From Theobroma cacao (Eukaryota > Streptophyta > Magnoliopsida > Malvales > Malvaceae), in contig NC_030851.1 in NCBI RefSeq assembly GCF_000208745.1, positions 39,381,315-39,445,314 on the forward strand: a stretch of 64,000 nt of DNA, read 5' to 3'. Position 1 is the first letter of the stretch; each line of letters opens with the position of its first letter. Positions 1 through 12,081 of this stretch are shown here, one piece after another. The position numbers were made by a program, and so were the translations under genes. Below the pieces are notes generated by a model. It had not been told where the DNA came from. It worked only from the letters and a program-made list of their open reading frames with translations, and searched no databases.

Positions 1-3000
1 CTTTAAGAGGTTTGCTGTGGGATGTGAAAACTGAAAACAACAATTTCAGCATTTTATTTCTAAAAGGAGGAATCCATTTCGTATCGCAGCAGTATTTTAC
101 CCCATTCTGATTATGATTCCAGCCCACGCTCTCCTCTCTTTCTCCCTCCTTTATACAAAAATGCTTTTGGGAGCGAAATCTGAAGCGACGTGTATGTACG
201 TAATGTTGACAGTAGTGTCATGGGCATACTCGATAAGATGAATCTTAGCCGTGTGATTTTGTCCAAAGATGATGATGGGGATGTACTGGAACATGTGTTG
301 TTAGGACTGTAGCAGGGTGGGGAGGAGACTAGGGCATTGGGGCTAAGAGAGTCTTCACGTGGGTGTTTAGTGGTATCAATAGATTGATTTACTGATTCCA
401 TTTTCCTGATTACTGGTGAAAGTCTTGTGGTCCTTTTTTTTTTTTCTTTATGCTGATCACTCTGTTTTCTGGCCACGAAAATTGATTTCTGATGACCAAC
501 AACAGTTCCAATGGATGGGATGGGTTCATTAATTATCATTAAGCAACTGATCATGAAAGTCTGAAGAAATTAAAATCACTAGACTATGGCCGTGCGTTGC
601 ACGTGATCTCTTTTTATTTATTTTTATTTTATTATACACTTCACATGATTAAACGAGAAAATCATTTTAAGTCTTCCTTATATATATATGTTATAGATTT
701 TGGGAATCCTTGCATCATTTCTTACCATTATCCGATATCTGATTGAGTGCTTACAGTCTTCTGAAGTCTCAAATACCCACAATTCTTTAGATATTTCAAC
801 ATGTGAAACTCTTTATGGAAGGCTGTGACAGACAGAGTTGTTGCAAACAAGTGAGATAGGCTTTTCATTGGCTAGATAGATAAACTAGGAAACCCACTCC
901 CCCATTTGGTCTTTTACCATTTACTTCCATCAAGAAAACCACCATTAGATTGTGATTGGGAAGTTATCTAGGTAGATTTATGATGATCATTAACTACTCA
1001 GAATTTGAATGTAGAATGTAAATAAGTAATGACCATGCGGGCAACCAACCCAAGAGACGTTTGCAGTCCCCATTCTTCTTCCATATGATCCACATAACAT
1101 AGTTGGAATGTGTAGTTCCCCATGCCATGGCAATAAATGAATACAGCTCATGAAACATAGAAATTATACTTGAATAAATTATGCATTTTTTCCTATGCAT
1201 TTACAGTGTACAGAGCTCCTTCAATGAGCACTTTGGGTTGCCCTGTTGGAACAAAGAAGAAATATGAAAAGTTGTTATTCTCGAAAGCATATTTGTTATT
1301 CTTATGCCTTGGACGTGTCTCTGTACTGAAATTTCACTACTTGGATGGTACACAACAAACTAGTTTCTGAAGGTGGATGACTTGGTTCAGTCCAAGATCT
1401 GGTTTCACTCAGAGCGAGGATAATGTTATCTGTGGAGCCTCGAATAACTTGTTAAGATGAACCATCTCATTCAACAAAGCCTGGCTGGTAGAGGTGGAAT
1501 CCTCCTCTTCCACAATATACCTAAACTAAAACTGAACTCTTTGATGGGTTAGCAAGTCAAATTCTGATAGAGTCAGTGTTGGTTTATATATTGTCAACTG
1601 CATGAGAGAAAAAAAAAGGGTTGGATGCCTTACGAAAATGTAGCTTCAGAAGTTAAACCATATTGTCACCGGATATGGAGTCAACAATCCTGAGACCAGG
1701 AATAAATTTTCTCAACCAGTAGTCCATTTTCCATGGAATTATGGCGGACGGTGTTAGTGTTCACAGAATTCTGACTAGAATCTTATTAGCAAATGATTAC
1801 CATGACATCAAACTGTAAACAATGACCTCGGGTGCTTGCCATTTGAAAGATTTATCAACAAAATAGTACAATAATCACGTGAATAACAGTAAGGACAAGG
1901 GTCCAGAAATGATAAAAAATCTTTTACCTGAAACGGTTCACATCGAAGAGTACATGAATGAGCTGTGTTAACAAGGGTACCTCCTCCATCTGCATGCAAA
2001 AAGGATAGTGGTGGTGCAGGTGGAGCAATGGGGAGTAGCTACTAGGGCAGTAGCAACAGGCACCAGCATGCAGTTTCATCAGGAACGGTGGCATCTCTCG
2101 TACAGCTACTGCGCCAGGCGCCGCCCTACGTTTCTTTGTCAGTTGTACAGCGGATTAATTGTTTTGTTCATTGCTTTACTCTACTCCTGCCTCCCAACCT
2201 TTCCTTTCTCCCCGTTCCTATCTCTGTTCTGCTGGGTCCCGCCCCCCTTCTCTGCTATCGCCTATAACACGTAAGACATTGATCCCTCTCTCACTTTTTG
2301 CTGCAAAACCCTTCCTCAGTCTCCAGCTGTAGAGTTTCAGGCCATCCACGTTGACTTTTATCTTCCCAAAAAAGAGGATTGATATCGCTTCTGATCTGAT
2401 CTGAACAACATTTCTTCTTTTTTGGTTTTGGATTCTCGTCTGTGCTCGCATGCAGCCAATCTGTCCTTGATTCGGCCTTTTGGAAGCGCTGGCCAATCAG
2501 CATCGATTGAAGAGGAAAGGGGGGAAACAGATAGGACTCAGGTCACAAAACAACCGATCATAACATATGTACAGGGCATCAACCATATTTCCAAGAACCA
2601 ATGAAAGAGGGTACTGTTTTTTACTAACCTGTTTCCAACTAGGTTAATGTGGCTTGGATGTTGGAACTTGGTACTGCATCTGGCCAGTTGGTGGGTTCCT
2701 GGAACGATTTCTTTGGTGTCCTTCACCTGCTTGATTCTGTTGAAATCTTTTTCTATATCCCCCAAAAGTAAATTTTGGACTAATTAGTAAATAATAGTTA
2801 CTACAATAACATTGCTATTTTTCATTTTAATTTTTTAATCAAAGACAAAGTGTCTAAAATAGTGTTCATGAAGTAAGAAGGGTTACCAAAAGGTTAATAG
2901 AGTACCTTGCAAAATGTTAGTGTTTAAGGCCCTTTCATTTGGAAAAAGCCCAAGAAGGGGAGGAGGTTGTCCCAAGCGCTTTCCCTCATTCTTGGGGCCA

Positions 3001-3584
3001 ACAAACCATTAGAGAATTGTACCTCTTATGTCTTGAAGCCGGTATAGATTGTAACCTAGTTCTTAGTCCTTGCAAGACAAAATTAACTGAAAAAGATGCA
3101 GAATCCTGTTCAAAGATAGTTTGATTGTCAAAAAAATTCTGAAGAATTAAGCTCAACTCCTGAGTTCGTGTCATGTCAAACGCTTTAAAAGAAGTAGACA
3201 GATATTAGTCGAGTTAACCCTTGAAGAGAGGATAGCTCCGTGTGCATATGCATAAAAACACTGTAGCATCAAAACTATTACAACAAAGCCGTTTTTACTG
3301 AGTGTGGTCAATCAACAGTTGAAAGCAAAATAGTTTACCAGTTACATTTGAATCAATGGATATGACACCCACAAAATTCATTTTCTCCTTTGCTAGCCAC
3401 CAATCCCAAAATTTCTTGCCAATCACATATGGAAAATTGTAATACTAGACAATTTTTTTTTATGCCATTCAATGAGATCTTAGACAAATTGCAGTCTGTG
3501 CATCTAATCCAGAAAGGAACCAGGAGTGAGGGGCTAGAGCTTAAGTATACCCAAACCAGCACTATATGGATTTTGGCTGATACT
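1..3584. other. No recognisable gene; 3' flank of COQ4
   Basis: I see no convincing coding gene here. Several open frames of 60-150 codons exist (the longest on the minus strand, 111-554), but none shows a family motif, a sensible splice context or protein-like composition. A pyrimidine-rich stretch lies around 2150-2420. The 3' UTR of the COQ4 gene probably runs into about 3300-3584 on the minus strand. A gene ending or starting beyond the left edge cannot be excluded. Confidence 0.5.
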
Positions 3585-5246
3585 TTATTTAGGGGCAGTA
3601 GGAGCTGGTATTATCCCCCATTTCCTTCGAACATCCTCCAAATCTTCATGAAAGTGCTGCTCATAATATACACACATGAGATCTGTGCATTGCATACCAG
3701 CCTTGACAGCCCATGGGAAGTAATGCTGGAAGAACAATGTTCTTTGTTTTTCATTAAATCTTGCTGTTCCACCTACTACTGAAAGGAGGCACATTGGGAG
3801 ATACATTTGCTCAAATTCAATAACCTTCAATGCAGATTCACCAATCAAGTTAGTAGGAAGGCCAAAAAGGGTATGCCAGAAGTCATGCACCTCACGAGCC
3901 CGCATAGCCACATATGCCAGTTCATCCGTGTCCATAAACCGAACTGGTGGCCTATCATCCGGGGAAAAGTTCCTGGATCCCATAAACCTTGCATAGGCAG
4001 CACCAAAAGTGTTTTCTGGTAGGTCCCATGCCTGACCCACTTTTGCAGATATAACACGCGGTCGCTCATGGAGCACTGCCTGTTAAAGAAAACACCTTGG
4101 TTATGGATGTGAAGGTCAAAACGTGTTAATAATCAGCTATGGATATTAGTCAAATGTGGAAAGAACATCATGGATGACCTATGAAAAGAAGATGCTTGAA
4201 CTATCAAGCTGCTTATTGACCTAAAAGAATGCAATGGATTAATAACACAGGCAGACTCCAAATTCCAAATAATGATATGTAATACCTAGGCCCCGAATTT
4301 CCGAATTGGACATTGCATTGAATATGTTGCAAAACACAGCAATGCACAAGTAAGGCACATCTACTAGGAGGTTCTCTTTTACAACGAACCAGCAGAGGTA
4401 AAAGGAATAACCATGTGTATTAACATCAATTCAGTAGTATACATAAAAACGAAAACATGCTTCAGCTCCTTTTTCATGATGTTATTGCAGTCTTTGATTG
4501 CCAAAAATGTCGCTAAACTGAATACTACTAATTTATTAAGCCAGTAAGGTTGACTCTACTTGCAGTCCATTTCTCAAAAACCAACCAAGAGAGAAAAAGC
4601 ATGCATTGAGCATTTTCACTGCATTCTTATAACAAGGACACTTACAAAGCTAAAATCATCTTGCTAAAACAATAAAAACAGGCATCATATACCCCAATAG
4701 TGGGGTTTATTTGTGTCTTTTTGTCGAATCTTTTTCAAGGCATGAAAGATAAATTTTTTGATAATCCAATGCAAAAGATCACATAAAAAGTTCTACATTG
4801 ATGGCATCTTATACAACTTCCATAATCCTAAACGAACTGTTTTTTCTTTCACCCATTTGAGTTTCTAATTCAACATTACGAATTCTCAAGTCAAATCCCC
4901 CTGCTCAATCAGAACAAAAAAAAAAAAAACTATTTCTAACATGAATATCACTCGAGCAAGTATTTTTATAACCATTAAACCTGTTTTTTTTTTTCGATCA
5001 CTTGATTCATTATCATAGATTTTAAAGCATCAATTACATAGGAGTAAAGTAAAAGAGACTGACTCTGCCTTCTGGGCTCCTTTTCATTCTCTCAAGAACT
5101 CTTTCGAAAGCAGGCTTTCCAGTTGTCTCTCCAAGAGCTGCTATTAAATCTGCCCTTCGTGGATTGAACAACGCACCCACCGCTGAACCTACCGCGACAG
5201 CCGCCTGCTGCCATGGGCTCAGCTTAATTCGAGCCCTTTCTATCAT
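3585..5246 (-). CDS. COQ4: Ubiquinone biosynthesis protein COQ4 homologue, mitochondrial
   Basis: COQ4 acts at the matrix face of the inner mitochondrial membrane and supports the coenzyme Q biosynthetic complex. The CDS has two exons, 5246-5064 and 4079-3585, joined in phase 0, giving 225 residues, close to the usual plant length (about 226). Exon 1 encodes the N-terminal region ending in RMKRSPEGR. Exon 2 carries the family's metal-binding signature HDFWH followed 11 residues later by Glu (LIGE), and ends [12 protein letters not shown]. Donor and acceptor are ordinary GT-AG (AGA|GTCAGT and ACAG|GCAGTG). The chosen ATG is the first in frame after the leader-intron acceptor at about 5250. The next gene upstream is SPIRAL1-like, on the same strand. 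Identity is secure; the mitochondrial site is inferred from the family. Confidence 0.93.
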
Positions 5247-5249
5247 TTC

Positions 5250-5386
5250 TAATTAAAAATTAAGGCATAAAATGAACAGAGTTAAGTGTTTTGATAAATG
5301 TATGGACAATTTTAATCTAAAAAACTTAATCAAAGAAGTGTGTGCGTTACCGGAGTTTGAATCCTCTGCGTTGAGCTTAGGGTTTC
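5250..5386 (-). promoter_or_regulatory. COQ4 5' leader intron with telo-box
   Basis: On the minus strand a donor CCG|GTAACG (intron from 5350) and an acceptor TTAG|AAATG (ending near 5250) define an intron of about 100 nt directly before the start codon. Just upstream, at 5386-5378, is AAACCCTAA, the plant telo-box motif typical of leaders of constitutively expressed genes. The splice signals are visible; use in vivo is inferred. Confidence 0.55.
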
Positions 5387-5653
5387 GAAATTGGGACAGG
5401 AGCGAAAAAGAATTAGAAAAGGGAGAATGGAAAAAGAGGCGGTTAAGGTGGCCAGATAGGCTGCAACAACGCCAGGAGAAGGCTGGAAGACTTATTTAAA
5501 GGTTTTTCTTGGGTAAAATATGGGAAAAGCCCTGTATTATTTGAAAATTTATAATTAAGTCCCTGTGCTATGAATTTGAATAGATTAACTCCCTTGGACA
5601 AAATTAAATCACATTGGCCATGAGCCCGTGGCGTCACTAACTCTTAAGTTACG

Positions 5654-6837
5654 TTGGTTTACGGAACAGATAGAAATAAAATAGAATAATTATTATGTAA
5701 AAATAAAATAAAATAAAAATAAAATAAAATAATTATTATTTAATTTGATATAATGAAGAGAATATGATAGAAATAATTATTATTATTTATTGTAGTATTT
5801 GATTGATAACAATAATTTTAGAATAAAAAAATAAAAAATAAAAAGATAAAAACACCTTTTATTATTTATATGATTATTTATTTTTAATAAAATTTTTAAA
5901 TATTAATAATCTAGAATTTAATTAAAATATTAATAATTAATAATTTAAATATTAATATTTTATTTAATTTAAATATTATGATGATTAATTTTTATTTTAT
6001 TTTATTTTTTAAAATATTAATAATTGATAATTTATTTAAAATATTAATAATTGATAATTTAAATATTAATATTTTATTTTTAATTTAATTATTTATATTT
6101 TACAATATTAGTATTTTATTTAATTTAATATTATTATGATCCATTATTTTATTTTTTATTTTTAAAAATTAATAATTGATTATTTATTTAAAATATTAAT
6201 AATAGATAATTTAAATATTAATATTTTATTTATAATTAGTCATTAATATTTTTATTTAATTTAAATATTAATATTTTATTTATAATTAGTCATTAATATT
6301 TTATTTAATTTAAATATTATTATGATTAGTTTTTTATTTTATTTTATTTTATTTTTTAAATATTAATAATTGATAATTTATTTAAAATATTAATAATTGA
6401 TTATTTAATTATTAATATTTTTATATAATTTAAATGATATTATGCTAATTTATTTTTAATTTATTTTGTTTTTAAATAGAAATAATTTATAATTTAAATA
6501 TTTATATTTTATTTACAATTTAATATCAATATTTTATTAAAAGTTGGAATCAAGAGAGAGGATGAGAGAGAAAAAAAATAATATTTTACACAAAAAATTT
6601 GTAATTTTTTAAACTTGTAAGGAGTATTTTTGTCTTTATATTTTTTAATTTTATTTCTCAACCATGGAATAGCTAATACCATGGGAAGGGTAGTATTAAC
6701 TATTCCTTAGTTTTTGAGGATTTTGAAAAATAATCATTTCTATGAAATGACTATTCCTTGGACTATTTCTCAACTAAATAAAAGAATTAAAATTCTTTGA
6801 GAATAAAAGGGAATGTCTTAGCTATTCCTCCAACCAA
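5654..6837. mobile_element. AT-rich element with imperfect terminal inverted repeats and a 50-bp tandem duplication
   Basis: This stretch of about 1.2 kb is extremely AT-rich, has no gene, and repeats short words (TTAATAATTGATAATTTA, AATATTTTATTTAA). The left end reads TTGGTTTACGGAACAGATAG; the reverse complement of the right end reads TTGGTTGGAGGAATAGCTAA, so the two ends form an imperfect inverted repeat. Inside, positions 6211-6260 and 6261-6310 are a nearly exact 50-bp tandem duplication. No transposase is present. I read it as an old non-autonomous DNA transposon or low-complexity expansion. Target-site duplications are not convincing. Confidence 0.45.
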
Positions 6838-7936
6838 GCATGCTATTAATGAAAAAAGGGGTTTCAATGCATATACGGTGAAATGATGTGGCATTAAACG
6901 CTCACACGACAAATTTTTTAGGAAAAAGCACAAAAAAGCAACCAATAATAAAATAATGAAAAGAAAAGAATTAGAAATTAAAAAATTATAACAAATCAAA
7001 TGATAAAAAAATTCCCTCACATCGTTATTATTACGTTAACTTTTACATGAATATATAATTTTATAATAAAAATATAATATATCTCTTGCATTATCTAAAT
7101 ATTTATTAAGTTTTCATTTAGACGGAGAAAAATTCCCCAATCCATTATGAATTTTTACTTAATATTCGAATTGATTTAGGTTTTTTTTTATAAAAAATGA
7201 GTATTTATTGTAAGATTCAAATTGATATATGTTGATTTAGGTTTTTTTATCCAAGAGCGAGGATTTTAAATTTTTTCTTTTTTTTTTGTCTAAATAATGA
7301 AAGGTTTCAATGCTAAGAAACAAATATTCATTTGATTTTTTTTTAAAATATTTATTTATTTTTATTTCATTATTATTTTGCAAATGACTCATTTTTTTTC
7401 TGATTTTTCTAAACCTACCACGTCACGTGATCATTGTCGCCGCATCATCTCACCACATGCCGAATGAATTACATGCTGTCACTGGGTTAACGGACGTTAG
7501 AGGCAGGTAGCCTATGTAATCTGATTCCGTCCACAGAGGAACTTAAATCCTTCAAAAATCACAGTACAGGGGCTTAACTCACTCCAATAAAAGGATAAGA
7601 ACGAGATGCATTATATACCGCAAGAAGAACTCTGCCAAAATTGTAGACTTGATAAAATAGGGGAAAAAAAAAGCAAGAAAAGGGTAAGAATAGCAGAACT
7701 ATGCTTATGAATAATAACATTGTTTTTTCACAGTCACTGAGCTCTGCAGTAGATGTTTATGCATCTAACCTGGAGAACTCTTTGATTGAATAAAACCAAA
7801 CAACAACCACGAGACCTGTATATTACACCACGAGACATCAAGTTTTTCATTGCTTTTACAAAAACATCATTAAACAGCATCATCCAGAATCTACGGCTTC
7901 CCCAAAAATCAACAATCAATACTCCCAGGTACAATC
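6838..7936. other. Intergenic, no gene seen
   Basis: AT-rich spacer followed by the probable 3' UTR of the SPIRAL1-like gene (about 7620-7936, minus strand). The few open frames are short and carry no motif. Confidence 0.5.
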
Positions 7937-9115
7937 TCATTTACCGCTCCCAGGTGCCCCGCCAAATAGGTAGCCCAGAGAAGATCCACCTCCAGGGGCA
8001 GCATGAACCTTGGTAGAAGGTCGGTCCTGCATCCAGGAAAAAAATGGGAGCAATTACACAAAAAGTTATTATAGGAGCTCAAGAAGAAATAACTCCCCTA
8101 AACTTAATTTTCAAAATACCCTTGATATGCTGTCGTGGGTGAATACAGACACTGCTACCATAAAAAAAGGTAGTAAATGCTTGGTTTAAACAGCAATAAC
8201 CAATTATAAATGACACCACAGAAAGTGTTTATCTTATAAAAGATTTTACAAGCATAATATAGTAGTGTTTTGAAGAAGCTTCCAGCATGCAGTGGCATGA
8301 CATCCTCCCTGTATGTATGTTCAATCATCTGTTTTCCAAGCTGAATCCCTTAGAAAACAGCTAACATTCCAAACTTACTATGTCATTTGCTACTAGAGTC
8401 AATGAAGGAGAGATGGACACTTCGGATTAAAGCTTATACATTTCATCTATCTTCTAAGAGTAATTAATGAAAAATGTCAAAAAAAAAAAAAGGACTCACA
8501 GCTTCCAGTCAACTTCCCAGAATTTTGATACACATTAATAAAAGATGCACCCAAGTATGACATTGCCTCTCTAATAGTTTCTCCTCAATATAATTCAAGT
8601 TTCTAAGAAGTACAAGTCATACTTGCAACGCATTTATCAAAAGAACACCTTTAGCTCCTTCTGAACTATCCACCTATTCTGCAACAATGCCTTTATCATG
8701 TTTCCCGTTGTTCATCGAAAGATTGGTGGAAAAAAAATGTCAGGAACTTCAGTAAAGTACAACTACTTAATACACCAAACAGGCAAGTCATTCAAAAATC
8801 ATACAAATTGGAAAAGAAATCATAAAGCTATCAGAAATGGTGGGGTTATACCGTAATGAAATTTCCAGTGTTCTGACCATCAGCACGAAGATAATTGTTT
8901 GTGGAAGTACTGTTAATACCAGCAGGGGTTTGCTTAGTAATATCTACTGGTTCAGGGGCAGGAGCAGGAGCAGGAGCAGGAGCAGATTTGGAGACAGCTG
9001 GTGCTTCAGTTGGGGCAGCTTGCGGCTTGTTTGTGCCTGGTTTTGGAGCTTCTCCACTTCCAAACAGGTAGCCCAATGAGCTCTGCCCACCACCACTGCT
9101 AACTCCACGACCCAT
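7937..9115 (-). CDS. SPR1: SPIRAL1-like microtubule-associated protein
   Basis: Members of this small plant family bind cortical microtubules and control directional cell expansion. Two coding exons, 9115-8852 and 8026-7937, join in phase 0 to give 117 residues, the expected size. The family's duplicated motif is plain at both ends: GGGQSSLGYLFGSG near residues 8-21 and PGGGSSLGYLFGGAPGSGK at the C terminus, with the conserved NTGNFIT|DRPSTKVHAAP spanning the splice junction. The middle holds a run of Ala-Pro pairs coded by a GGAGCA-type hexamer repeat (about 8957-8985), a likely length-polymorphic site. The ATG follows a leader intron. It could be SPR1 itself or a SPIRAL1-like paralogue; neighbouring COQ4 and CDC48B favour the SPR1 locus. 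Confidence 0.92.
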
Positions 9116-9126
9116 CTTTACACTTA

Positions 9127-10432
9127 CTAGGAAATGAAGTTAAGAAAACCTATCACAGATGCAGCGAAGAAACAAATAGCACAAAGTGAGAATTTATAAT
9201 CCAATTATGAGCAAGTAGGAAGAAATGGGGGCAGGGAGAGATGGAATGAATATAAATCAATTGACATTATACTAATAAAGGACTTTTAGAACAACATTTT
9301 TCAGTACAAGTAGAAGACAGGAAGTAAAATAAGCACATAGAGAGAACTTCCATCATTCTGCTACAATTTCATTAGAGCTTGTCTTAATATCTCTATTCTG
9401 AGAACTGTTGTGCATTATTTATTAATTTATTTATTGACTTTTGTAGAGTAGTTGTAGGGAGGGGTGAAAGGTGGGGATGGGGGAACAAATGCTACCTTGC
9501 TTGGACAAGTCACCTCTCCTAGAAACACCATGGCTCTTACCATCGGAAGAAACTACCGCACAAACATAGTGAGGTCCTATGAACATTTGTTCCATTATAA
9601 CACACTGGTTTTACTCCTCCTTTTTAAGCCTTCTCCTTTTCCTTTCATAGTTTTATTTTGAATATAGCCTAAATTACATCATAGAAATGGTAAAAGTATT
9701 CCAATGAGACCCAGTACTGTACAAAAGTTAGAAACCTAAATATCAATTGTTTTTTTTTTTCTTCTTTTTTGAGGCAAGCTGGTAGAAGCAAAAGAAAGTG
9801 TTACCTTTCCGCACAGGTGTTCCAAAATGAGCGATGAAACTAAAGAACTAACATATACTTACTCAATTAAATCAAAATGAAACCCAAAATCTTTCTCTCT
9901 TTCTTTTTTTTTTTTTTGAAAGGTCCTTCATAACTCACCACACTCCCGATTTTTGTTCCAAAATTTATTCACTAACCAAACTATCGAATACCAGCAATGC
10001 AGATTTATCTACTTCAATCATAAACCAAAATTACTCTTTACAAATGAGGAACTCAGAATTTCACTGAATTTCCCATATAATAAGCATAAAATCGAACAAA
10101 ATAAAAAAAGGAAAGAGAAGGGGAAAACCTTATCATTACAAAAAAAATCAAACAATATGATTACAACATCGACACAGTCAACAAATTAGAGCAAGAAGAA
10201 AGTCTCTTTCAAAAACCTTTGACTTTCTACTTTGCATCCAAAAAATTAAATACATTAAACAACTCAATTGAGGCATAAAAACGAGTAGCCAAAGGAAAAA
10301 AACATCAAATCAGGTACAGTAAAAAATGGTAATTAAGAAAGAAGAAATTGACGGCTGAACTCAGTGAATGAAACACTAAACCTTTAAAAGACGACAACGA
10401 CGAAGAGGAGGAGATCTAGGGTTAGGGTTTAC
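9127..10432 (-). promoter_or_regulatory. SPIRAL1-like 5' leader intron
   Basis: A minus-strand donor TATCAG|GTAAACCC at 10433/10432 and an acceptor TTCCTAG at 9128-9127, twelve bases before the ATG, define a leader intron of about 1.3 kb. The donor runs directly into AAACCCTAACCCTAG, a double telo-box-like motif. Long leader introns often boost expression in plants; that role is inferred here. The region otherwise contains no gene. Confidence 0.5.
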
Positions 10433-10994
10433 CTGATAATTTTGAGATCAGATCTGGAGAAGAGAGAAAGTGGAGAGCAGTGAGAGAGTAACAGCAGCTG
10501 CCTACTGGAAGAGAAAGTGAAATGCGAGCGTTTCTTTTTTTTTTTTTTAATAGCAAGGATTGAAAACGACTTTTCCTTGTAATAAAAATGAAATGTGATA
10601 AATTCACTACAATTTTCTTTTTGCTAATTCCAAGCTTCCTACTTTGCCTTAAATTGGAGAGTGCGAAGTGAAATTTTGAGGAATTAGCAACACAAATGTA
10701 GTGGCGGAAGTGGAGTGGAATTCTTAGCTTAGCTTATAAGCGATGGATCAGGTGTGGGGAGATTATCTGGCATGACATGTGCAACCGGCAATCTGCGAAA
10801 CCGCAATGATGCCAAACGCTGTCGTTTTGTCTGCTTCTTATATTACTTTTTGTCCCTTTTTGGTCTCAACTTGTGTGTGGTGGAATCATATTCTTTTCAA
10901 ATCTTTTTTGGGCATTTTTGGAACAATAAGGTGATTTTAACATACTCTCCCTTTTCTGAAAAAATTATATTATTTTTTTGGACATAATATTGAT

Positions 10995-11365
10995 ACAAAT
11001 TTTAAATAAATTTTTATTTTTTATTATATTTAATCAAATTTTTATATTTTTATTTTAAATTAAATAAATTTTTTTTATTAACAATTGACTAATTGTTGTT
11101 AGTCAAAATATCACTCTCGTGACATGTTGACATGCAATCATAAATACTTAACTTATTATGTTGATGTAACATGATAATATAACTGCGTGACATTTTTCAC
11201 ATTCGACGTCAATGTTGTGCATATGCACAAAATGAAAAATATTATTTTGATTAACGATAATTGATTAATTGATAATCGAGACTATTTAAGTAAAAAATAA
11301 TAATAAAATATTTGATTAAATATAATAAAATAATAAAATATATTTATTTTTTTAAATAATTCAAA
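10995..11365. repeat. Foldback (MITE-like) repeat, copy A
   Basis: The arm at about 11001-11075 (word TTATTATATTTAATCAAAT) is inverted at about 11281-11365 (ATTTGATTAAATATAATAA). Between them is a less AT-rich core with GATGTAACATGATAATATAA. A related core lies at about 46915-47010. There is no coding capacity. Inverted arms plus a second dispersed copy suggest a non-autonomous transposon; the exact ends are uncertain. Confidence 0.45.
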
Positions 11366-12081
11366 AAAAAATTAAATATTATACTATTTAGTTAACCGAA
11401 TACGATAATTTTATAATTTCTCGCCTTTTTGTCAAACTCAAAAAAATTAGTGGTGGCATGCATTTGCCACATCACCAAACAATGGTGTTAAAAGGTTTTG
11501 CTAGGCTAAACATCTATGTATTATCTGGTAGTTAGGTACATTGCTACTTTCAAATTTCCAATTCAAAAGGCTAAAACAATCTGAGCTATAGGTTTTGGAT
11601 TCTACCCTTTTTATCATTTGGCATTTGTGGTTGGTGTGGATTCTTGTTAGCAAGTTCCTTTGGTAGGCAATGGATTTAGATACCAATTATGGCACCAAAG
11701 AGGAGGTCAGCTGACTAATGAAGAGGACAAGTCATTTGATTTTCTCTAATTGAATTATGTTACGAGGGACATCAAGGTATGTTATGAGTGACTTCAAAGA
11801 ATTCGAACCTGGCCCTTTAAGTAGGGATCCGTAAACCTATGGTTGAGTTAAAAGATTGCATTTTGTCCGTACTTTTTAACTTACGATAAAGTCAAAAAAA
11901 TATGTAGTAAATCATTTACATTGCCCTGATTGGTACCTATAAGACAGAAATACAAGTAAAAATCCTTGATTGATAGAATTTGTACATTACAGATAGGAAT
12001 ACAACAGCATAGGCATGCACATGGTTATGAATAATTTAATTGTTTCTGCTTGCAGTGTCACAAAATGCAGCAGATGCAGGA

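Noticed and set aside
111..554. 147-codon minus-strand open frame at the left edge
   Set aside because: Ser/Thr/Lys-rich text without a motif, no splice or conserved context, in a pyrimidine-biased region; more likely chance or UTR.
2218..2496. 92-codon minus-strand frame in a pyrimidine-rich stretch
   Set aside because: Composition follows the CT bias; no family resemblance and overlapping frames of equal length.
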